From positions 1 to 27,230 of the forward strand of contig URDM01000039.1 in NCBI GenBank assembly GCA_900546575.1: a stretch of 27,230 nt of DNA, read 5' to 3'. Of this stretch, positions 1-7,034 are shown one piece after another. How positions within the stretch are numbered: the stretch's first letter is position 1; each line of letters starts with the position of its first letter. This DNA is from an uncultured Prevotella sp. (GTDB lineage: Bacteria > Bacteroidota > Bacteroidia > Bacteroidales > Bacteroidaceae). The position numbers and the translations under genes were made by a program. The notes below the pieces were generated by a model. It saw nothing but the letters and a program-made list of their open reading frames with translations. It did no database searches and was not told where the DNA came from.

Positions 1-34
1 TGACGCAGGATTTGACGCTTTTTAGCATATCTTC

Positions 35-65
35 TTGGTTGAATTGCCAAAAAAACGTAACTTTG
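35..65 (+). promoter_or_regulatory. Promoter of the Fur-family gene
   Basis: A Bacteroidetes-type -7 box TAACTTTG lies at 58-65, with TTG at 35-37 as the -33 element and a 20-base spacer. Transcription would be expected to start about five bases after the box, close to position 70, which is also the A of the start codon. Both elements are read directly; the activity is inferred from the known Bacteroidetes consensus. Confidence 0.6.
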
Positions 66-69
66 CAAC

Positions 70-588
70 ATGATGCAAGAAGATGCTATACAAAATGCAC
101 ATGCTACACTCGCTCGCAGCTTGCAGACGATGAACTGTCGCTGCACACCCGAACGGCGAGCCATACTTGACGCAGCATGCTCTATGGATGCACCTTTCTC
201 TATAGCAGACATTGCGGCACAGATGGCAAGCCATGGCTTCAAGGTAAGCCGTGCCACGCTCTACAACACGCTTCGACTGCTTGTCGACCTGCGGCTCATA
301 GTGTGCCTCAGAATGCAGAACTGCACACGCTACGAAGCCGTAGACCCCACGAGGACACGTTGCCGTCAGGTGTGTACGCTGTGTGGCCGTACGATGGAGG
401 TAAGTGCGCCAGCCGAATTGGATAAGCTGCCAGGAGCCAAGACACGACGCTTCCGCCCAACGGCTTATGCGCTCTATGTCTTCGGCATGTGTGCTTCATG
501 CCAGCGACGAGCCTGTCAAGATACGAACATTAACAAAAAACATACTCGGTCCGCAGGGACAGAGAAAGAAAAACAAGGAAATATATGA
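70..588 (+). CDS. Fur-family transcriptional regulator, divergent
   Basis: This is a 172-residue protein with the Fur fold: a winged helix (RCTPERRAI near residues 24-32, SRATLYNTLRLL near 60-71) followed by a dimerisation domain with two CxxC pairs (C102/C105 and C141/C144) that would hold structural zinc. Fur-family proteins are cytoplasmic DNA-binding repressors that sense iron, zinc, manganese or peroxide. The usual regulatory histidines are missing: the HDH before the first CxxC is R97-C98-R99, and the later histidine is Y133. The start at 70 keeps the helix that normally precedes the RxTPxR motif. The tail after residue 148 is basic and polar, and the stop overlaps the purA start by 4 bases (ATGA), suggesting translational coupling. 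The family is clear. The signal sensed and the targets cannot be told. Confidence 0.85.
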   Translation: MMQEDAIQNAHATLARSLQTMNCRCTPERRAILDAACSMDAPFSIADIAAQMASHGFKVSRATLYNTLRLLVDLRLIVCLRMQNCTRYEAVDPTRTRCRQVCTLCGRTMEVSAPAELDKLPGAKTRRFRPTAYALYVFGMCASCQRRACQDTNINKKHTRSAGTEKEKQGNI

Positions 589-1859
589 ACAAAGGAAAAG
601 TTGACGTCCTGCTCGGATTGCAGTGGGGCGACGAAGGTAAGGGCAAGGTTGTTGATGTCCTCACCCCGAAGTATGATGTGATCGCACGTTTCCAGGGCGG
701 TCCTAATGCAGGCCACACTCTCGAGTTTGAGGGCCAAAAGTATGTACTCCGCAGCATCCCGTCGGGCATTTTCCAGGGAGGTAAGGTTAACATCATCGGC
801 AATGGCGTAGTGCTCGCTCCCGACCTCTTCATGCAGGAGGCCAAGGATCTTGAGAAGAGCGGACACGACCTCAAGAGCCGTCTGCACATCTCAAAGAAGG
901 CACATCTCATCATGCCTACACACCGTGTGCTTGATGCTGCCATCGAAGCCTCTAAGGGCAAGAACAAGGTAGGCACTACCGGCAAGGGCATCGGTCCGAC
1001 ATATACCGACAAGGTTTCGCGCAACGGGCTCCGTGTAGGCGACATCCTTGACAACTTCCAGGCTAAATATGAGGCTCACAAGGCTGCTCACCTCAAGCAG
1101 ATTGCAGCTCTTGGCTACACCGACTTCGACATTACCGAAGTAGAGAAGACATGGATGGAGGGCATCGAATACCTCAAGCAGTTCCAAATTGTAGACTCTG
1201 AGCACGAGATTAACCGCGTGTTGCGCTCAGGCAAGGACATTCTCTGTGAGGGTGCCCAGGGCACTATGCTCGACGTTGACTTCGGATCTTATCCTTTCGT
1301 TACTTCTTCTAACACCATCTGCGCCGGTGCCTGCATTGGATTGGGCATTGGTCCTAACCGTATTGGCAATGTCTATGGCATCATGAAGGCTTATTGCACA
1401 CGTGTAGGTGCAGGTCCTTTCCCCACAGAGCTGTTTGACGAGACTGGCGACAAGATTCGCGACCTTGGTCACGAATACGGAGCCGTTACGGGTCGTGAGC
1501 GCCGTTGCGGATGGTGCGACCTCGTACAGCTCAAGTATTCTGTCATGATCAACGGCGTTACTGAACTCATCATGATGAAGAGCGACGTGCTCGACGGTTT
1601 CCCAGTTATCAAGGCTTGCGTAGCCTACGAATTGCCTGACGGCACACAGACTACTGAGCTGCCTTACGAACTGTACGATGCAAAGCCTGTATACAAGGAA
1701 TTCAAGGGTTGGAACGTAGACATGACACGCTTCACAAGCGAGGACCAGTTCCCCGAAGAGTTCAATGCCTATGTCAAGTTCCTCGAGGAGTATCTCGAGA
1801 CCCCGATACGCATTATCTCAATAGGCCCGGACCGCGAACAGACAATCGTTCGCAAGTAG
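585..1859 (+). CDS. purA: Adenylosuccinate synthase
   Basis: PurA joins IMP and aspartate with GTP to make adenylosuccinate, the first committed step from IMP to AMP, in the cytoplasm. The 424-residue length is normal for bacteria. The N-terminal QWGDEGKGKVVD motif is present with the catalytic Asp at residue 16, and GPNAGHT carries the catalytic His44. TTGKGIGPTY and GRERRCGWCDL are also typical. The ATG overlaps the TGA of the upstream Fur-family gene, so its translation is probably coupled to that gene and transcription probably comes from the promoter at 35-65. hisS follows 22 bases later on the same strand. Nothing in the protein looks damaged. Confidence 0.98.
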   Translation: MNKGKVDVLLGLQWGDEGKGKVVDVLTPKYDVIARFQGGPNAGHTLEFEGQKYVLRSIPSGIFQGGKVNIIGNGVVLAPDLFMQEAKDLEKSGHDLKSRLHISKKAHLIMPTHRVLDAAIEASKGKNKVGTTGKGIGPTYTDKVSRNGLRVGDILDNFQAKYEAHKAAHLKQIAALGYTDFDITEVEKTWMEGIEYLKQFQIVDSEHEINRVLRSGKDILCEGAQGTMLDVDFGSYPFVTSSNTICAGACIGLGIGPNRIGNVYGIMKAYCTRVGAGPFPTELFDETGDKIRDLGHEYGAVTGRERRCGWCDLVQLKYSVMINGVTELIMMKSDVLDGFPVIKACVAYELPDGTQTTELPYELYDAKPVYKEFKGWNVDMTRFTSEDQFPEEFNAYVKFLEEYLETPIRIISIGPDREQTIVRK

Positions 1860-1881
1860 TTCTTTTATTTATAATCAATAA

Positions 1882-3243
1882 ATGGCAAAACCAAGTATAC
1901 CTAAAGGTACGCGCGACTTCTCGCCCGTCGAGATGGCCAAGCGTAACTATATATTCGACACCATACGCGAAGTGTACGCCCTCTACGGTTTCCGTCAGAT
2001 AGAGACTCCTGCCATGGAGACTCTGTCTACGCTGATGGGCAAGTATGGCGAGGAGGGCGACAAGCTGCTCTTCAAGGTGCTCAATTCGGGCGACTATCTC
2101 GCCAAACTCTCTGACGACGAACTCATGCAGCGCAATCCGCTCCATCTTGCTACAAAGCTGTGCGAGAAGGGTCTGCGCTACGACCTCACCGTTCCGTTTG
2201 CACGCTATGTTGTGCAGCATCGTGACGAGATTCAGTTGCCGTTCAAGCGCTATCAGATACAGCCCGTATGGCGTGCCGACCGTCCGCAGAAGGGACGCTA
2301 TCGCGAGTTCTACCAGTGTGATGCCGACGTTGTAGGTTCCGACTCGTTGCTCAATGAGGTGGAGCTGATGCAGATTGTCGACACCGTATTCACACGTTTC
2401 GGAGTGCGTGTAGCTATTAAGATAAACAACCGTAAGATTCTTACCGGTATTGCCGAGACTATAGGTGAGTCTGATAAGATTGTCGACATAACCGTAGCCA
2501 TCGACAAGCTCGACAAGATTGGCATTGATGCTGTCAACGAAGAGTTGCGTCGCGACGGCATCTCTGACGAAGCAATCGAGAAGTTGCAGCCGATAATTGC
2601 GCTCACGGGTACCAACGACGAGAAACTCGCAACAATAGCCCAGGTGCTTGCACAGTCTGAAGTAGGTATGAAGGGCGTTGAGGAGACACGATTCATTCTT
2701 GATACTCTCAAGACCTGCGGTCTGCACAATCAGATTGACCTTGACCTTACCTTGGCACGTGGCCTCAACTACTATACGGGTGCCATTTTCGAAGTGAAGG
2801 CTCTCGACTATGCCATCGGCTCAATTACTGGTGGCGGACGCTACGACAACCTTACAGGTATCTTCGGACTGCCAGGCATTTCAGGTGTTGGCATTTCGTT
2901 CGGTGCCGACCGTATCTACGACGTGCTCGGTGGTCTTGACCTTTATCCTAAGGAAGCAGAGCAGGGCACTCAGTTGCTGTTCATTAATTTCGGCGCTACT
3001 GAGACAGCCTACTGTCTGCCCGTATTGCGTCGTTGCCGTGAGGCTGGCATCCGCACCGAGATCTATCCTGACAGCGTCAAGATGAAGAAGCAGATGGCTT
3101 ATGCCAACGCCAAGCAGGTTTCGTTTGTAGTGCTGGCTGGCGAGGAGGAGATAGCCCAGGGCAAGCTCACTCTCAAGAACATGGCTACTGGCGAGCAGAC
3201 TCTTGTTACGCCTGAAGAGCTCGTTGAGACTGTTAAGGCATAA
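1882..3243 (+). CDS. hisS: Histidyl-tRNA synthetase
   Basis: HisS charges tRNA-His with histidine. It is a class II synthetase acting as a homodimer in the cytoplasm. The 453-residue protein shows class II motif 2 (RADRPQKGRYREFYQCD), the histidine-specific LARGLNYYTG segment, motif 3 region SITGGGRYDNL, and a C-terminal anticodon-binding domain from about residue 360. The start is the ATG at 1882, which follows AT-rich DNA without a Shine-Dalgarno sequence, as is normal in Bacteroidetes. No promoter is visible in the 22 bases after purA, so it is probably co-transcribed with purA. The gene-free stretch 3244-3898 lies downstream. Confidence 0.97.
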   Translation: MAKPSIPKGTRDFSPVEMAKRNYIFDTIREVYALYGFRQIETPAMETLSTLMGKYGEEGDKLLFKVLNSGDYLAKLSDDELMQRNPLHLATKLCEKGLRYDLTVPFARYVVQHRDEIQLPFKRYQIQPVWRADRPQKGRYREFYQCDADVVGSDSLLNEVELMQIVDTVFTRFGVRVAIKINNRKILTGIAETIGESDKIVDITVAIDKLDKIGIDAVNEELRRDGISDEAIEKLQPIIALTGTNDEKLATIAQVLAQSEVGMKGVEETRFILDTLKTCGLHNQIDLDLTLARGLNYYTGAIFEVKALDYAIGSITGGGRYDNLTGIFGLPGISGVGISFGADRIYDVLGGLDLYPKEAEQGTQLLFINFGATETAYCLPVLRRCREAGIRTEIYPDSVKMKKQMAYANAKQVSFVVLAGEEEIAQGKLTLKNMATGEQTLVTPEELVETVKA

Positions 3244-3263
3244 GAAGATTTTAGCAGTATTTC

Positions 3264-3503
3264 TCAATACCTATCATCAGGGACAATATCGTTTTCTCTA
3301 ATATGGAGCAGGATGATATTGCCCCTGTTGTCTTTAGTTGGCGTGTCGGCTTGTTTTATATTGAATTCAGTCTGACCATGCATTGGTGTCAGAATATTTC
3401 TTTGAGGCACGACTACCCAACTGCATCTAATAACAGCATTAACCAGAGCTTGTTTTAGTGATAAATAAACATCTAAAACAAGCCTTACTTTTTTAAAGTG
3501 GGC
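3264..3503 (-). pseudogene. Open frame without a start codon; possible gene remnant
   Basis: On the minus strand 79 codons run without a stop between TAA (complement of 3504-3506) and TGA (complement of 3264-3266). The first ATG comes only at codon 41 (complement of 3381-3383). The translated part after it is hydrophilic and protein-like (HGQTEFNIKQADTP, then RGNIILLHIREND). I do not recognise the family. The plus strand is also open through much of the same bases, and the first third overlaps a perfect inverted repeat, both of which argue for chance. It could be the 3' end of a decayed gene or noncoding sequence. Confidence 0.2.
3448..3483. repeat. 11-base perfect inverted repeat (hairpin)
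   Basis: GCTTGTTTTAG at 3448-3458 is the exact reverse complement of CTAAAACAAGC at 3473-3483, with a 14-base AT-rich loop. A second, imperfect hairpin (AAGCC at 3480-3484 with GGCTT at 3501-3505, and ACTTT with AAAGT inside) shares four bases with its right arm, so the two cannot form together. It lies 205 bases past the hisS stop and could help end hisS transcripts, but a T tract is lacking. Confidence 0.5.
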
Positions 3504-3507
3504 TTAA

Positions 3508-3608
3508 TTAATGATACTTGCTCATGTATATTAATGATACTTGCAAAATGAATACGTATTACTTTGCCTTTGAATACGTATTACTTTGCCGATGAATACG
3601 TATTGCTT
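3508..3608. repeat. Degenerate 22-23 base tandem array with a palindromic core
   Basis: TTAATGATACTTGC occurs at 3508-3521 and 3531-3544. TGAATACGTATTACTTTGCC follows at 3549-3568 and 3571-3590, and a partial third copy, TGAATACGTATTGCTT, at 3593-3608. The core AATACGTATT is a 10-base palindrome, present at 3551-3560, 3573-3582 and 3595-3604, exactly 22 bases apart. The shared TTGC-type ends at about 3521, 3544, 3567 and 3589 are spaced 23, 23 and 22 bases, so both halves belong to one array of about five units. Function is unknown. Confidence 0.8.
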
Positions 3609-3677
3609 CAGAAAGCATGATTTAACCAATTGTTAGGAGACTTCAATTCAACATTCAACACTCAACATTCATAACGG

Positions 3678-3720
3678 TAATTCGTGACAGGAATATTGTA
3701 TTATTCTTTGTCACGAATTA
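3678..3720. repeat. 12-base perfect inverted repeat
   Basis: TAATTCGTGACA at 3678-3689 is the exact reverse complement of TGTCACGAATTA at 3709-3720, with a 19-base loop. A further partial copy (TCGTGAATTA, 3721-3730) follows at once. ATTCGTG-type motifs are, as far as I recall, common in Bacteroidales intergenic DNA, so this may be a dispersed element and not a local regulator. Confidence 0.6.
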
Positions 3721-3846
3721 TCGTGAATTACTCCTGTAGCTTGCTTATCAGCTTGCTCAGGTTATGGCGGGGACACCATTTGCAACCTTAACATTGTACA
3801 ATTCATAATCGCAGGCGTAACCGAGAACAACTCCTAATTAAACATT

Positions 3847-3871
3847 CTTGCTCAGGCAAGCGGCACAGCCG
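3847..3871. repeat. Two small hairpins back to back
   Basis: CTTGC/GCAAG (3847-3851 and 3856-3860, loop TCAG) is followed directly by CGGC/GCCG (3861-3864 and 3868-3871, loop ACA). They lie just past the stop codon of the minus-strand S37 peptidase gene. They could stabilise or end that transcript, but there is no clear T tract on the minus strand. Confidence 0.35.
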
Positions 3872-3898
3872 ATTACAAAACTCAACATTCTTGTTTTT

Positions 3899-5218
3899 CT
3901 ATTCCTTCAACCACTTGTCGATGAGGTTGATGATGTTCTGTCGCTCAGGCTCGGGGAACGAGAGAATGCGTGTCAGGTGCGAGCCTCCCTTGAGCATATA
4001 GACATGTAGGTTTTGCTTGTTTTTAGTGAAGGGAAGTCCGTAGATGCCCGAAGCGCTCCATGGGTCGATGTCACCATAGATGTACACCATTTTGGGGTCG
4101 TTGTGGGTTAGGAAGTCAACCGTGTGCTTGTAGAGTGCAGGCGAGAACTTAGTGTCTTCCATTCCCTTAGGCAGCATCAGACGCTTAAGATAGCCCTTGG
4201 CAGTCTTGATGCTTAGATACTTCTTGAAGGGCTTGATATAATAGCCATAATATCCCAGTTCCTTTGCGGCCTGGACATTAAACGACATGAATACATTCTG
4301 ATTGGCGAAATAGTTAGGCTCGCACATGTTTATCCAATAGTCGAACACCTGCTTGTCTGAGGCGTTAATTGTAGGAATCTCGTTAATGTCGTTGCCCCAT
4401 TGCCAGAAGGCGAAAGCATATTCAAATACGGAATAGTCGAATATCTCGCCCAAGGAAACGTTGAACGTGTAATTCTGCTTGCGGCAATATTCCTCGAGCA
4501 TGGGCAGCAGAGTAGCCTTGCGCTTGAATAAAAGCAACTGGAAGTCGAGCACCTTCTGACGGTTTCCTTTTGTCGAGACTTCGTGCTGCAGGAACTTCTC
4601 GTGTCTGCCGTCTTCCACGCTTCTATTAAGCGGAGCCACGTAGGGCACGGAAATGTCAACGTCGTCGGGGAAGTAAGAGCGATAGAACATAGTGGTCTGT
4701 CCGCCTTTGCTGATGCCTGTAGCAATCCATTTGCCCTTGTATATGGCGTGCAAGGTCCGGTTGACGTTATGCAGGTCGTAGAGCGAGTTCTCCACGGTAA
4801 GATACTGCCAGTTGCAAGGCGTAGGCGTTGACTTGTCGAAGTAGCGGTATTCCACCAATACGATGTTTGTATTGAATATCTGTGCCAGTTCCTCGATATA
4901 GTCCTCGCGCAATCCGTAGTTGGCATTATAGCCTTCGGTAACGAGTACGGTGGGACGGTCGAATCCACGATGGCACAATATCACTCTCTGTTCGAAGTTG
5001 CCTTTGGAAGCATCCTTTGCGTCGAGCTGCTGCTTGATGAAGAACACGTACTTTTCCTGGAAAAGCTTGCTCTTCAACGTCTCTACGTCACTCACTCCAG
5101 GCAACGCGGCCAGACGCTTGCCAGCCTCGCCTAATTCGGCAGCTATAATCTGCAACGGCATTATGAGCAACAGCATCAGCCATAGGGCCAATCTCGTAAT
5201 TGATGATGATTTTTTCAT
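3899..5218 (-). CDS. Secreted S37 (PS-10 type) serine peptidase
   Basis: This 439-residue exported protein resembles peptidase family S37, the PS-10 tripeptidyl aminopeptidases, which release short peptides from the N-terminus of proteins. Residues 1-27 form a signal peptide (MKKSSS, then a long hydrophobic run ending IIAA). The nucleophile elbow is ATGISKGGQTTMFY with Ser170. The acid is probably in YGDIDPWSAS (D383 or D385) and the histidine is H414 in KGGSHLTRI. The reading frame is open for 45 codons further upstream, but the ATG at 5216-5218 is chosen because it directly precedes the signal peptide and does not run into pabB. It is the last gene of the minus-strand operon, 19 bases after the pabB stop. 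It probably acts in the periplasm or at the surface. The substrate is unknown. Confidence 0.85.
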   Translation of the reverse strand: MKKSSSITRLALWLMLLLIMPLQIIAAELGEAGKRLAALPGVSDVETLKSKLFQEKYVFFIKQQLDAKDASKGNFEQRVILCHRGFDRPTVLVTEGYNANYGLREDYIEELAQIFNTNIVLVEYRYFDKSTPTPCNWQYLTVENSLYDLHNVNRTLHAIYKGKWIATGISKGGQTTMFYRSYFPDDVDISVPYVAPLNRSVEDGRHEKFLQHEVSTKGNRQKVLDFQLLLFKRKATLLPMLEEYCRKQNYTFNVSLGEIFDYSVFEYAFAFWQWGNDINEIPTINASDKQVFDYWINMCEPNYFANQNVFMSFNVQAAKELGYYGYYIKPFKKYLSIKTAKGYLKRLMLPKGMEDTKFSPALYKHTVDFLTHNDPKMVYIYGDIDPWSASGIYGLPFTKNKQNLHVYMLKGGSHLTRILSFPEPERQNIINLIDKWLKE

Positions 5219-5237
5219 AATTGTAGATTTATTATAA

Positions 5238-6233
5238 TTAAATTGGCAGGTAAATCTTCTGCAACACCTCTTCATACTCCTTACGGCAGCAACTCTTGGC
5301 GGTAATACCTCCACCAGCCTTGAACGCCATACCATTCTCGTCCTGCTCCACAAACCTGATCATTACGGCAGAATTGAGTTCGCCATCGTTGTATATTCCC
5401 ATTACGCCCGTATAGAAGCGCCGGTCGTAACGCTCAGCCTCACGGATTATCTCCACGGTCTTCTTCTTCGGAGCACCCGTTATAGAGCCGGCAGGAAGTT
5501 GTGCGTCTATAATTTCGCCCAGATGCTGGCGATAGTCGTCGGGCAACAGTCCGCTTATCTCGGAACTGGTCTGCAGAATGTCGCCATTGTTGGTATGTAG
5601 AGTGTCAACGTAGCGATAGCAGTCCACCCTCACATCCGTAGCCACCCGACTCAGGTCGTTGCGGATGAGGTCGACTATTGTAGCGTGTTCGGCAGCCTCC
5701 TTCGTGTCGTTCATCAGCTCTTGCCTGGCATTGGGAAGCGAAGCGTCTATAGTTCCCTTCATGGGATAGGAATAGATGCGGCCATGGCTTATTCTGAGAA
5801 AGCTCTCGGGCGAGAAGCACACGAAGCGCCTGCCACGATTTCTATCACCTCTAAGCAGAAGCCTGTATTTGCCCTTGGAATGAGCGAAAATGTCGTCGAG
5901 TGAGAGATTGCAGTTTACCGGTACCCGGCAAGTAAGGTTGGCAAGATAGCTGTTGCCAGCCAGCATGTTGCTCTTGACAATATTGAAGCTCCGCTCGTAA
6001 TTCTCGTAAGCAGGCGCATCTATATCCCATCGGATGGCGGAGGGTAGGGGATGTTTGTAGCCGTCGTCAAGTACTACATTACTTATTCCTTCAAAGTCGT
6101 ACAGACATTCCTTCGGATCAATATCCTTAAGTCTTCTGATGTAGGCATCGTCGCCATCGTAGTTGATGACAAATAGGAAAGGTTCGTTTTCTTTTGCAAG
6201 AATGTTTATGTTGTTGATTATTTCCCGTTTCAT
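5238..6233 (-). CDS. pabB: Aminodeoxychorismate synthase component I
   Basis: PabB converts chorismate plus ammonia to 4-amino-4-deoxychorismate, the precursor of the p-aminobenzoate part of folate. The 331-residue protein is the short form: the chorismate-binding domain with a reduced N-terminal part. It carries SYPMKGT (K159, the lysine typical of PabB), IVDLIRNDLSRV (186-197), PAGSITGAPKKKT (247-259) and GGGIT (307-311). The PabB-type lysine argues against anthranilate or isochorismate synthase. It lies 3 bases after the metallo-hydrolase gene in the same operon. The glutamine amidotransferase subunit (PabA/TrpG) is not in the window. A PabC-like gene lies 11 kb away at 17185-17790. Confidence 0.93.
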   Translation of the reverse strand: MKREIINNINILAKENEPFLFVINYDGDDAYIRRLKDIDPKECLYDFEGISNVVLDDGYKHPLPSAIRWDIDAPAYENYERSFNIVKSNMLAGNSYLANLTCRVPVNCNLSLDDIFAHSKGKYRLLLRGDRNRGRRFVCFSPESFLRISHGRIYSYPMKGTIDASLPNARQELMNDTKEAAEHATIVDLIRNDLSRVATDVRVDCYRYVDTLHTNNGDILQTSSEISGLLPDDYRQHLGEIIDAQLPAGSITGAPKKKTVEIIREAERYDRRFYTGVMGIYNDGELNSAVMIRFVEQDENGMAFKAGGGITAKSCCRKEYEEVLQKIYLPI

Positions 6234-6236
6234 ACT

Positions 6237-7034
6237 TTATGCGAGACTTATCTCCTCCAAATCGTCAGGTACAACAATCTTGCCTTTGAAGTTCTCGGCA
6301 GCCTCCTTGGTGTAGCTTTCCTTGCGTGTAGAGAGTGTCTTCTCCTCGGTATGATACAGTATGAGATTCTTCACGCCAAGTTCGGCAGCAAGTCGGCCTG
6401 CGTCGAGAGCCGTACTATGACATTTCTCGTAAGGCTTGAACGTATCGCGGTCGGCATAGAGACAGAATGCCTCGCACATCATCCAGTCGGCATGTTCTAT
6501 GTAGGGGCGGTTGAGCGGATTGTAAGGTTCGTCGCCAAGACACGCCACAACAGTAGAGTCGGGTAGCTGGGCACGAAATCCATATTGCTTCTCCTTGGTG
6601 GAATGAATGTCGAAACAGGTGAGGCGTATGTCTCCTGCATCGAAATTCTCGCCGTCGGTAAGCTTATGGAATACAACACGTTCGCCAACTTTACTCAACT
6701 GTTTCTTGGCGAGTATCATATCGATAATTGTGCCCACGACCTTCATCACCTTGTCGTTGCCATAGACGTGCAAATGGCCCTCGTAGCCCTTACATTGTGC
6801 CACCATACGAATCACCCATATTACGCCCAACGCGTGGTCGGTATGGGAGTGGGTAACGAACAGATGATGAATGTCAGAGATGGGGAGACCAACCTTGCGC
6901 AACTGGGTGAGAATGCCGTTGCCTCCGCCAGCATCAACAAGCAGCTGGGTGGTGGCGGTAGAAAGCACAAAACAAGTATTGTAGATATGGGAAACTGTGG
7001 CGCTGCCCGTGCCGAGCATCGTTATCTTATTCAT
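6237..7034 (-). CDS. Metallo-beta-lactamase-fold hydrolase, RNase Z-like
   Basis: This is a cytoplasmic 265-residue protein with the metallo-beta-lactamase fold and a dinuclear metal site. The start MNKITMLGTGSA is the typical first strand, THSHTDHALG (61-70) gives ligands H62, H64, D66 and H67, CLGDEPYN supplies the next acidic ligand, KCHSTALDAG a further histidine, and LILYHTEE the last histidine. The order resembles RNase Z and related proteins, but the exosite arm of true tRNA 3'-processing RNase Z is not evident, so a small-molecule hydrolase is equally possible. The start overlaps the end of the upstream dehydrogenase by 8 bases, so the two are probably translated together. Confidence 0.85.
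   Translation of the reverse strand: MNKITMLGTGSATVSHIYNTCFVLSTATTQLLVDAGGGNGILTQLRKVGLPISDIHHLFVTHSHTDHALGVIWVIRMVAQCKGYEGHLHVYGNDKVMKVVGTIIDMILAKKQLSKVGERVVFHKLTDGENFDAGDIRLTCFDIHSTKEKQYGFRAQLPDSTVVACLGDEPYNPLNRPYIEHADWMMCEAFCLYADRDTFKPYEKCHSTALDAGRLAAELGVKNLILYHTEEKTLSTRKESYTKEAAENFKGKIVVPDDLEEISLA

Larger units (their letters stand above)
3244..3898. other. Gene-free, repeat-rich stretch between hisS and the S37 peptidase
   Basis: About 655 bases separate two convergent genes. The stretch contains an open frame without a start codon (3264-3503, minus strand), an 11-base inverted repeat (3448-3483), a degenerate 22-23 base tandem array (3508-3608), a 12-base inverted repeat (3678-3720) and two hairpins back to back (3847-3871). 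The 10-mer CTCAACATTC occurs at 3661-3670 and again at 3881-3890. I see no tRNA, no intact gene and no classical terminator with a long T tract. Confidence 0.7.

Noticed and set aside
22..234. Minus-strand frame opposite the Fur-family gene, cysteine-rich
   Set aside because: The cysteines come from reading the complement of the regulator gene. There is no promoter and no recognisable domain.
1813..2727. Long minus-strand open frame opposite hisS (304 codons)
   Set aside because: It lies wholly opposite a clear histidyl-tRNA synthetase gene. Codon bias of the true gene explains the absence of stops, and the translation resembles no protein I know.
5219..5353. 45-codon upstream extension of the S37 peptidase
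   Set aside because: It overlaps the end of pabB and would bury the signal peptide inside the protein. The ATG at 5216-5218 gives a proper signal sequence.
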